Shown here in pieces: positions 51,331-61,436 of a stretch of DNA of 64,000 bases. Origin of the DNA: Cololabis saira (Eukaryota; Chordata; Actinopteri; Beloniformes; Belonidae); the NCBI RefSeq assembly GCF_033807715.1, contig NC_084601.1, positions 2,055,001 through 2,119,000 of the forward strand. Reading direction: 5' to 3'. The translations under genes were made by a program, and so were the position numbers. Position 1 is the first letter of the stretch. Every line of letters starts with the position of its first letter. The notes below the pieces were generated by a model, which saw only the letters and a program-made list of their open reading frames with translations, did no database searches and had not been told where the DNA came from.

Positions 51331-52603
51331 AGAGTTATATGAGTAATACATGGTTAGTTGGTGTCCTATGGAGATGACTGTATAAGGCTCAATGACGTGA
51401 CGCCTATATTTTCTGAAAAACAGACTTTTTTTTAATTCAAAAAAGGTTTAATTGGATAAAAAAAATACCAGATATATGACCTACCTGTCCCACATATGGA
51501 CTCACTTGAATTTTACAAAAAATATTAGCTATTTGGGATTTTGTTGTTGTTTTAAGCGTCAAAATGTCATGTGGTGCGACCGTCCGACCAGGACTCTTGT
51601 TTTGAAATCACTCTAAATGTATTTAAATCAATCTTCTTCTATCTGGTATGATTTCTGAAGTGTCTTGTAGTGTGTAAGATTGCAACACATTTGTATTTAT
51701 ATTTCCATCATAATATACAAACAAAGTTTGACTGATGATCCATTTTATGAAATATCATGTGACGCGACCATTAAAAAAACAACCATTTTTGTATAAAACT
51801 GAAAACTTGTAAATAAAAAAGAGGTCAAGATGTTAAGGAAATTTATTTATTTTAATATGAATCATGGTTGCACCACATGACCTTTTTTTTAAGGCTAGTG
51901 CCAATTCATCTTGACAAAAATCTTGACACATTTTTATATGAATTTATGTGTACACAACATTCTTAATGTTTGAACTACTGCAATAGATATTCTTTTTTTT
52001 ATTATTTTAAAATGGACCTGTTGAAAATCTGTATTGGTCATTGACCCATCAGCAGGTGTGACAGCAGACACTGGGGTCAGTAGTGACGTTCACTACCCCC
52101 GCTTTCTTTTCCCATCCGATATTGAGTAAAATTCAGCCTGGTATTGGCGATACCGATTCTGTACAGATACATTGTGCAAATACACCTAATGTGCCCTGTA
52201 AATATAAAAAAATTGGTGTATTTTGGATTGCTCAAGAATACAAGACATCATAGTCACTTATTTGTCTATTTATTTTAAAGTCCCAAGTACACTGAGGTAG
52301 TGGGCTCATTCACAATATAGCCGAAAACACTGTTTCTATCACTAAAAAAAGATCCAAAGTAAAATAATAATCCTATTAAAATAAATGAGATAAATAGATG
52401 AAAATAAAAATGAAAATTGGAGAAAAAAAAAGTAGTACCAGCAGCATGTCATTTAGACAAAATCTGAATGGTTTAGTTACTTTCCACGTACTCCTGTAAA
52501 TGATATTACCACAGATGACTGAAGTATTAAAAAGTATCGATATTTTCATTTGAGAATGGATTTTAGAGCATACAGATCTGGTATGGGAAGTATCTACAGT
52601 ATT
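51331..52603. other. repeat-like sequence with a recurring TCATGTGGTGCGACC word
   Basis: TCATGTGGTGCGACC at about 51568 and TCATGTGACGCGACC at about 51754 are direct near-copies. GGTTGCACCACATGACC at about 51867 is an inverted one. Part of 52080-52590 resembles degenerate GATACCGATTCTG-type MITE sequence. No gene is seen. Confidence 0.4.
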
Positions 52604-53582
52604 TCAGTGTCGGGCTCAGGCCGGGTCGGCCCGCCCAACCAGGGGCCCCACAAAGGAACATCCGCTATTCTAAAAACTAGTTGGTCATTATTACTTCTTA
52701 ATAAGAAAAAGCCCACATTAATTGGTTGTAGTATATTTAAGTAGATATAACCTGTTTTCCTAAGCCCCCATCCCCCTAGGACTAATCACCGTTGCCTTCC
52801 AACCGACTTTCACTCACACAAAATGTCAAAACGTCCAAAACTCTCTGGTGCCCTGGGGAGAAAAAAAAGGAAAGAAGAGGAAGAAAGACGTGACAAAGAC
52901 AGGTATGTAAAGTAAACATGTCAATGATATTATTTTACTGTTGCATTACGATGATTGATAACATCATTAACCCTTATCATAACACAGTTAACTAATCAAT
53001 AAATAGCCAGAGCTATCTGTTAGTTTTAATGGCGGTTAATGTTACGGAAGGTCCTTTTATTGTGGGAAATAGTAACGTAGCAAGCCTTATCTTAGACTCC
53101 TCAGGCAAATATGTTTCCCCAGCTTGTAACAGTCAATCAAAACGCTATTCTTTTTCTCCACAGTCGTAATCGTAGCTGTTTGTTGTTACAGCTGATACCG
53201 TTTACTGTGCCTTTATCATGTATCTTTTCATCAGTGTTTAAGTACACATCATTATGTCAATGTGCATAACATTCCCACATGTTATATTTTACTGCAGTTT
53301 ACTGAGTCTTTGCATTCTTAGCATTTCCTTGTAATGACAATAACATTAAAATTATTACTAATATATGAATGACTAAGATAATTTGTAACTCAGAAAAAGT
53401 ACATTGAATTATATACAGTATAGTCTACATCACGCATGTATCTGTATGTATTTTTATTTATTTGATTTCATTTTATTGTTGTGTTTATTAGACTAGCGTC
53501 ACATACTCCTCTTCTGTTCTCAGATGCAATGCTGAGGTTTCTCGGTCCGTCCTCTGTAAATCCTCCCGTCGCTTCCACATCA

Positions 53583-54362
53583 CCACCACATCCCAGCACT
53601 GATGCAGCAGCATCAGCACCACATCCCAGCACTGATGCAGCAGCATCAGCACCACATCCCAGCACTGATGCAGCAGCATCAGCACCACATCCCAGCACTG
53701 ATGCAGCAGCATCACATCCCAGCTCTGATGCAGCAGCATCACATCCCAGCACTGATGCAGCAGCATCAGCACCACATCCCAGCACTTATGCAGCAGCATC
53801 AGCACCACATCCCAGCACTGATGCAGCAGCATCAGCACCACATCCCAGCACTTATGCAGCAGCATCAGCACCACATCCCAGCACTGATGCAGCAGCATCA
53901 GCACCACATCCCAGCTCTGATGCAGCAGCATCACATCCCAGCTCTGATGCAGCAGCACCACATCCCAGCACTGATGCAGCAGCATCAGCACCACATCCCA
54001 GCACTGATGCAGCAGCATCAGCACCACATCCCAGCACTGATGCAGCAGCATCAGCACCACATCCCAGCACTGATGCATCAGCACCACATCCCAGCACTGA
54101 TGCAGCAGCATCAGCACCACATCCCAGCACTGATGCATCAGCACCACATCCCAGCACTGATACAGCAGCATCAGCACCACATCCCAGCACTGATGCAGCA
54201 GCATCAGCACCACATCCCAGCACTGATGCAGCAGCACCACATCCCAGCACTGATGCAGCAGCATCAGCACCACATCCCAGCACTGATGCAGCAGCACCAC
54301 ATCCCAGCACTGATGCAGCAGCATCAGCACCACATCCCAGCACTGATGCAGCAGCATCAAGC
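53583..54362 (+). repeat. 33-bp coding minisatellite (APHPSTDAAAS)
   Basis: About 25 units of 33 bp, mixed with shorter 24- and 27-bp variants, encode an 11-residue repeat in the linker between the basic N-terminus and the zinc-finger region. All length variants are multiples of three, so every frame without a stop stays open, on both strands. Units differ at single positions (ACT/TCT/TAT). Confidence 0.95.
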
Positions 54363-54568
54363 GCTTCTCCTCCTCCAATAGACACTAGCCATCTCCTCTA
54401 ACTGATAAGGTGAAGCAGAGTTTGTACACAGTGCTCCACAGTGCCTCACATTCCTGAAACAAAAGGATGGACAGAGGTGTCAACATGACTATTTTTACAG
54501 AGTCTTAGTCAATGGAGAAAAAATAAGAAGAAACTGGCTTATTATGTACTCTAAAAGAAGATGATAGC

Positions 54569-54602
54569 ACTGCTTCTGCTGCAAACTTTTTGCAGCAGAA
54601 GC
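54569..54602. repeat. hairpin inside the hAT pseudogene
   Basis: GCTTCTGCTGCAAA and its inverse TTTGCAGCAGAAGC pair around a loop of a few bases. Confidence 0.75.
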
Positions 54603-55014
54603 TTCTTTTTAAAAGAAAGTACAAACTGAATAGGGAAGGACTAAAGGACTGGAAAAATGCAAGGCACTTGCTCAAGGATAACCAGGAGCATAATACTCAC
54701 ACGGCAACAAATAATAGAACACATTGTGACAGATCAAAATATCCAAATACTTCTCCATCCTTTTAGACTGCACTATACAGTATGAGATTCTCAGCAAGAT
54801 CCAGCACGTCAGTAAACTGATGCAGTCACCCTCCATGCATCTTGATGTGGCTGTTGACTTGCTGAAGAAAACCAGAGATTCACTCACCAGGTACAGAAAC
54901 ACTGGATTTTCTGATGTACAAACCATAGCAAAGGAAATGTGTGAAGAGATGAGTGTGGAGGCTGAACTCAAACAAAAGCATTTGAGAACCACAAAAAGGC
55001 ACGTTGGCTACGAG

Positions 55015-57849
55015 TAGGGGTGTAACAATATATCGCGCCATGAAATTTCGCGATACAAAAACGTCACGATACGTGTCGTGGAGGTGACAAACTGTATCGC
55101 GATATTGGGTTATTAATATTAATCTATTGTGTTGACTAGTAACGCGCATCCGACCACACGTGCCGACCGCGCCTCGACCCGCGGACCAAAATCTTACTAC
55201 GCTCAGAAGAAACTAGTACCGTTTTGCGGTCCCCATCACGGGAAAATATTTGTACTTGTATGAAACTGAAGATGCATAATGCAAACCTAACATTTACTTT
55301 TAGTTCAGTTTGTGGAAAATGGTTGGCCTGGCTTTCTCTTTAAAACTTAAACAGTTATAAAGCATTACAAACTGTAACTAGAAAATTTCTGGAAATTTTG
55401 ATATGGGCATGCCCTACCGCCCATTCGTCCCCTCTCGCTGCTTTGGTTTGGGGCTGTAGTGGTTGTGTTTAGGGTGGTTCTATGTCAGTTTGAGGTGTTT
55501 TTATGCTTGTATTTCATTCATTCCTGTGCTCCCAATAGTTATTAATGAGGCGCGCTTTTTGGCATCTAGCGTTGCCACGGTAACGCTTTTGACTGAGAAT
55601 AGTAATGCCCATCGAGGCAAGATGGAGACGCATCTAACGATGTATGCCGTGCATGGGTGCATGTTCCGGTTCAGGCTACGTTAACGGATAGGTTTTTTTT
55701 TTCACCATGGTACAAAACCCCATCCGAATGAATGGGGCCATTTGGCCTGGATTTTGACATAAAATTTCCTTAAATCCCAGCTTCATGAAATTTGAGTATG
55801 TTGAAGTCCACAGCGTGCCGAGTCAGGGGACATTTGTACGATGTCTCTACGATAACCTGTTGCCTAGCAACAAGCGTCCAAATTCAAACAGAAATAAAAA
55901 AAAAAATGAAAGGTCAATATCGCGAAAACTGTAGTAATTAGCATAATGAGGTTGTAGGGTCCGTTGGTGCCAATCGGGCCGAGTGTTTGAAAGTTTCAAC
56001 AATGTCTCTACGATAAAGTTCGGCCGAGCAATAAGCGTCCGAATTTTCGCCTTTTTTTGCTTTTTGGCGTCTAGCGTTGCCACGGTAACACTTTTTACTG
56101 AGAAAAGTAATGCCCATCGAGGAACGATGGAGACGCATCCAACGATGTATGCCATGCATGGGTGCATGTTCCGGTTCAGGCTATGTTAACGGATAGGTTT
56201 TTTTTTCACCATGGCAAAAAACTCCATCCAAATGAATGGGGCCATGTGGCCTGGATTTTGACATAAAATTTCCTTAAATCCCAGCTTCATGAAATTTGAG
56301 TATGTTGAAGTCCACAGCATGCCGAGTCGGGTAACATTTGTACGGTGTCTCTATGATAATCTGTTGCCTAGCAACAAGCGTCCAAAGTCAAACGGAAATA
56401 AAGAAAAAAATGAAAGGTCATTATCGCAAAAAGTGTAATAATTGGCATAATGAGCTTGTACGGTCCGTTAGTGCCAATCGGGCCGAGTGTTTGAAAGTTT
56501 GAACGATGTCTCTACGATAAAGTCTGGCCGAGCAATAAACGTTCGAATGTTTGCCTTTTTTTTGCTTTTTGGCATCTAGCGTTGCCACGGTAATGCTTTC
56601 GACTGAGAAAAGTAATGCCCATCGAGGCACGATCGAGACGCATCCAACGATGTATGCCATGCATGGGTGCACGTTCCGGTCTGGGCAGCATTAACAGATG
56701 TTTTATTCACATGCTCCCCCATACAAATGCATAGGTTTTTGTTGCCATGGTAACAAGCTCCATAGGATAGAATGGGACAATTAGGCTTCAATATCTCAAA
56801 AGCTGTAAACGACAGCGTAATGAGACCTTAGTATGTTGTAGTCCACAGCAACCCGAGTCTTTTAACGTTAAATTAAAGTCTCTACGATATCGTGTTGCCG
56901 CGCAACAAGCGTCCGAAATTCCGATAGCATCAAAATGAGCAAATTGGAATACCTCAAAAACCGTAATAGCAAGCTTGACGAGACTAAAATATGTTGCAGT
57001 ACAAAGCGTCCCGGGTTTGTCAATGTTGTAATGATGTCTGTACGATAAACCGTTGCCTAGCAACAAACGTCCAAAATAAAAGGGATTTTTTTTTTAAATT
57101 GAAAGTTAAATATCGCAAAAACCGTAATAACTAGAATGATGAAGTTGTATGGTCCTTTAAAGACTATCGGGCCGAGTGTTTCAAAGTTTGAACGATGTCT
57201 CTACGATAAAGTTCGGCCGAGCAATAAGCGCAGGAATTTTCGCCTTTTTTTTTGCTTTTTGGCAACTAGCGTTGCCACGGTAACCCCTATTACTGAGAAA
57301 AGTAATACCCATCGAATCACGATGGAGACGCATCCAACGATGTATGCCATGCATGGGTGCACGTTGCGGTTCGGGCCGTATTAACGGACGAAAAAAAGTG
57401 CGGAATAATAAAAATAAGAAAAGGGAAACCTTTTCTGTATACTAATATATCGCCTTCATTTTTCAGGTTTTTCGGGCCGTGTTGTATTTTTTGGGGATTT
57501 TTTTTTTCCACATCAGAGCGGGGTCATGCTGTACACCCGCTGGTGCGCTGTGGGACTTTTGCGACTTTAGCTTGTTAGCAAAATGCTAGCAACATTGCCT
57601 TTTGGGCCATTCTGGACGATTGCAATATGGTCATGCCACTACTTGGCATGCCCATAACAATAGGACAAATGCACAGTATTGTTTTGTATTTTGTGTCTTT
57701 CAAATAAAAGACAATTTTTTCCAGTCATATGTTCCAAGACCGTGATTCAAGGTTATTAAAAAAATACTGCTATAATATCGTATCGTTATCGTGACCTCAA
57801 TATCGTGTATCGTACCGTATCGTGAGATTAGTGTATCGTTACACCCCTA
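55015..57849. mobile_element. hAT MITE (TAGGGGTGTAAC), perfect 8-bp duplication
   Basis: The ends TAGGGGTGTAAC and GTTACACCCCTA are perfect inverted copies. GCTACGAG flanks both exactly, at 55007-55014 and 57850-57857. The subterminal sequence is rich in ATCGCGATA, CACGATA and CGTATCGT words. A different repeat, 55405-57653, sits inside. It interrupts the transposase pseudogene and introduces a stop. Confidence 0.95.
55405..57653 (-). mobile_element. GGGCATGCC-family repeat nested in a hAT MITE
   Basis: Read on the minus strand it begins with a hairpin, GGGCATGCCAAGTAGTGGCA then TGACC, and ends with GGTAGGGCATGCCC, reusing the start word. Four internal modules (near 55560, 56070, 56575 and 57265) contain GTTGCCACGGTAA flanked by CTTTTTGGCATCTAGC and GAGACGCATCCAACGATG, spaced about 500 bp. 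These match, in inverse, the modules of the GGGCCCGAGC family. Other repeated words are CGATGTCTCTACGATAAAGT and GCCTAGCAACAA. No protein family is recognised. Confidence 0.7.
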
Positions 57850-58384
57850 GCTACGAGTCTCCAGATGAGCCCATACAAGATGCACTAAAAAATGGAAACC
57901 ACATTTTTTAACGTGTTCATAGATACTGCCATCTCCTCACTTGAAGAGGGATTTCAGAATCTTGGAGAGGGGGACGACATGTTTGGTGTGCTCTTCAATT
58001 TCCCCAAATTAGAAGAAGAGGACTTGCTGCAGAAGTGTCAAACACTAAGTACTGCTCTGACCAATGACAGCCAGCCTGACGTTGATGGCACAGAACTTGT
58101 AAAGGAAATTGCAGAAAAATATGACAAACATGGAACCTTTGATCTTCCTGCATGAGAAGAAGCTGGGAGAATTGAACCCTAGCATGTGGGCTGCTTTGAG
58201 AATCTCTGCAGTGGCTGCTGTTGAAAGAAGCTTCTCTAAGTTCAAATTGATTCAAATTTATTTGAGATCTACTATGATGCAAGAAAGTCTGGGACTTGCC
58301 ATCATAAGCATAAACCATGTGGTCTCAAATCAGTCATATGATGATATTGTAGATGACTTGCTGCAAGAAAAACCAGGAGAGTAA

Positions 58385-59462
58385 AGCTGCAGCAGATGGA
58401 GGAGGTGGAGGTTTAGTTTCCAGTTAAAGCATTAGCAAAACACCACTGGAGGTCTTTGTTATCTTTGTATTTAATGTTTAAGTTTTTATTTAAATCCTAT
58501 TTTTTTGTGCCTACTTGTTTCTTTAATATCATATTTTGCTCAGTGGCATATTTATATTTTATTTATAAGTTTACAGTATGTAACTTTTTTTTTACACTTT
58601 TTATAATATACTTCAAGCTATTTATATTGTATTATATTGTAATTTTTTTGTATTTGTTTCTTTAATTCTTTCTAAGTATTTTGATGTGCAGTTGCATTAT
58701 TTAAATAAAAGAATGTCAAAGACGAAGTTATTAAAGTTCGTTACATTTCACAAACATTGTATCTCCATTTTTTTTAACTATCACCCATGAGGTTTGTATT
58801 TTGACAAGATAAATGCCAACTTTGTGTTGTGAATGATAAAATACAATTTATTTTTATAATCTAATCACATTAAAATAAGGTAAATCACATTAAAATGTAT
58901 CAATTCTTTCAGTTCACCTCCATTGTAGCTGGTTAATTTTTGAATGTGAATACATTTTTATCACCTATTTTTATTTCCATACTTCCATCTCTGATAAAAG
59001 AGGCCTGGTGCTTTCGCAGTAAACACGTAGCAACAGAATTAGGGGGAGAGGATATCACGTTATATAACGGAGGTTGCGATAGAAAAAACAGAAAAAAAGT
59101 CAGTGGAAAAACAACACAGGTGTAACAAAAAGAAGTGTTTAGTTTTTTGAGAGTTTAGGGGAAGTTGAGAGGGAACGGACGGGCTGGATTTAAGTGAAAG
59201 ATGCCAGCAGATGATTCTGACTGGAGAGTTAGAACAACGCTCCTCTGACAAGTCCATTTCTCAATTTTAGCGGTTTTAAGTGTTTCATCTCTCAGAGCCG
59301 CGGCATTTCTTTAATCCCTGGCAGAGATGGAGTGTAGAATGCGTCACAAGAAAATACAAAGCATACAAAACTTTGTGGGGTTTTGTTTGTTTACTCAAAC
59401 TATTCTCTTCTCTTCTGCCCTGTTCCACAATAATGTTGCTGCACTTACTGGTTGCATTATTA
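58385..59462. other. AT-rich 3' flank of the hAT pseudogene, then intergenic
   Basis: An AATAAA at 58704-58709, 320 bases after the last hAT codon, could be the element's old polyadenylation signal. Nothing else is recognised. Confidence 0.45.
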
Positions 59463-61436
59463 GGGCCCGAGCACTTGCAGTGCGAAGGCCCTATTGTATT
59501 TGCAGGAATTTTTATTATTATTATTATTAGGGCCCGAGCACCTTCAGTGCGAAGGCCCTATTGTATCTGTAGGAATTCTTCGCGTTATTATTATTATTAG
59601 GGCCCGAGCACCTTCAGTGCGAAGGCCCTATTGTATTTGCAGGAATTCTTTGTATTATTTTTTTTTTTTTTATTATTATTATTTTTCTGACAAAAGGAAG
59701 GCCTTTTTGGCCCCCTAAACGTGCCCAAAAAGTCACCAAATTTTGCACGCAAACCAGGCCTGAGGAAAAATTTGATATTTTATGGTTTGCATTAATGGGA
59801 GTGGCAAAATGGCTCAACAGCGCCCCCCGGAAAACTTTGTGCCTCAAGCCCCACGATACGGTTTGTCGTACATGCACGAAAATCGGGACACACCTGTATC
59901 ATGGGGCAACTTAAAGAAAAGTCTCTTGGAGTCATGCCCGAAACCAAACAGGAAGTCGGCCATTTTGAATTAATCGTGTCACTTTGGCGCAATTTATGCC
60001 ATTCCTTCGGCAGTTAATACGGCCCGAACCATAACGTGCCCCCAAGTGTGTTATACATCAAAATGTGCGTCTCCATCCTGCGACAACACGCATTACTTTT
60101 CTCTTTCAAAAGCGTTACCGTGGTGACGCTAGACGCCAAAAAGCGCGCCCACCCTTCATCTGGTTGGTTCAGACCGAAAAAACTTTGCGCCTCAAGCCCC
60201 AGAATACGGTGTGACGTACATGAACGAAAATCGGTACACGCCTGTATCATGTCGCAACTTAAAGAAAAGTCTCTTGGCGCCATGGCCGAAACCGAACAGG
60301 AAGTCGGCCATTTTGAACATTCTGAATTAATCACGTAATTTTGGAGCAATATATGCCATTCCTTCGAGAATTAATACGGCCCGAACCGTATCGTGAACCC
60401 AGATGTGTTATACGTACAAATGTGCGTCTCCATCCTGCGACTACACGCATTACTTTTCTCTTTCAAAAGTGTTACCGTGGCAACGCTAGACGCCAAAAAG
60501 CGTGCCCCCCCTTCATCTGATTGGTCCATATTTGATAGTTCCCCAAAAGGCACCAAAATTGGCATGCAAGCCAGGCCTGGCGATAAATTTGATATTTCAT
60601 GGTTTGCATTAATGGGCGTGGCAAAATGGCTCAACAGCGCCCCCCGGAAAACTTTGTGCCTCAAGCCCTACAATACGGTTTGACGTACATGCACGAGAAT
60701 CGCTACACACCTGTATCATGGCACAACTTAAAGAAAAGTCTCTTGGAGCCATGGCCGAAACCGAACAGGAAGTCGGCCATTTTGAAATCTGATTGGTCCA
60801 TATTTGATAGTTCTCCAAAAGTCACCAAATTTGGCATGCAATACAGACTTGGCGATAAATTTGATATTTCATGGTTTGCATTAATGGGCGTGGCCTAACG
60901 GCTCAACAGCGCCCCCTAGAATAATTTTCTCTGACATAACTTTTGAATGGTTTGACATAGGAAGTTGTGGGTGGTGTCATGGGACTCTGTATGGAGTCCT
61001 TGAGCTTCGTTGGCCTTAATTAGCCCCGCCCCTTCTTCTGATTGGTTGTCCCGATTTTCTGCTATAACTTTGGAATGGTTTGACATAGAGAGTCGTGGGT
61101 GGTGTCATCAGATTCTTTATGGAGTCCTTGACCTTCATTGGCCTGAATTAGCCCCGCCCCTTCTTCTGATTGGTTGTCCCTTTTTTTCTGCTATAACTTT
61201 TTAATGGTTTGACATAGGAAGTCGTGGGTGGTGTCATGGGACTCTGTAATGAGTTATTAAGCTTCATTGGCCTGAATTAGCCCCGCCCCTTCTTCTGATT
61301 GGTTGTCCCTTTTTTCTGCTATAACTTTTGAATGGTTTGACATAGGAAGTCGTGGGTGGTGTCATTTCTGATATGCTTATGGGGGGCGGTGGCCGTGAGT
61401 GCGAGGGCCCGTTCATCGCTGCTTGCAGCTTTAATT
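59463..61436 (+). mobile_element. GGGCCCGAGC-family repeat, unit B1 with triple 5' hairpin
   Basis: Three starts (GGGCCCGAGCAC then GCGAAGGCCC) occur in a row at 59463, 59530 and 59600, each followed by an ATT run. The body matches unit A1 in block order, with modules near 60115 and 60475 and 128-bp subrepeats at 61024, 61152 and 61281. The unit ends at 61405-61436 with GGGCCCGTTCATCGCTGC then TTGCAGCTTTAATTA. Confidence 0.75.

Larger units (their letters stand above)
52823..58384 (+). pseudogene. hAT (ZMYM1-like) transposase pseudogene
   Basis: A start exon at 52823-52902 encodes MSKRPKLSGALGRKKRKEEE and ends at an AG|GTATGT donor. The next exon starts after TTCTGTTCTCAG at 53524 and encodes AMLRFLGPSS then a minisatellite linker, stopping at 54401. 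The phases of these exons disagree by one base. Degenerate TTF/zinc-finger-region sequence (VNGEKIRRNWL, REGLKDWKNA) lies at 54500-54690. The segment at 54780-55014 encodes VAVDLLKKTRDSLTRYRNTG. After the MITE at 55015-57849, the C-terminal part ends with the hAT dimerisation region, AALRISAVAAVERSFSKFKL then STMMQESLGLAIISI. Most of the catalytic core is gone, and frameshifts lie near 57892 and 58130. A terminal CAGTGTCGGGCTC at about 52608 may be the element's end; no partner end was found. Confidence 0.8.

Noticed and set aside
52600..52823. Complete autonomous hAT element
   Set aside because: A CAGTG-like start is visible but no partner end or 8-bp duplication was found, and the coding region lacks most of the catalytic core.
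53583..54362. CRISPR-like array
   Set aside because: Units are contiguous without unique spacers, lie in a eukaryotic genome and vary in length in steps of three bases.
53488..54378. Long open frames on both strands in the 33-bp minisatellite
   Set aside because: The repeat period is a multiple of three, so any frame lacking a stop in one unit is open throughout. Only the frame giving APHPSTDAAAS continues a recognisable protein.
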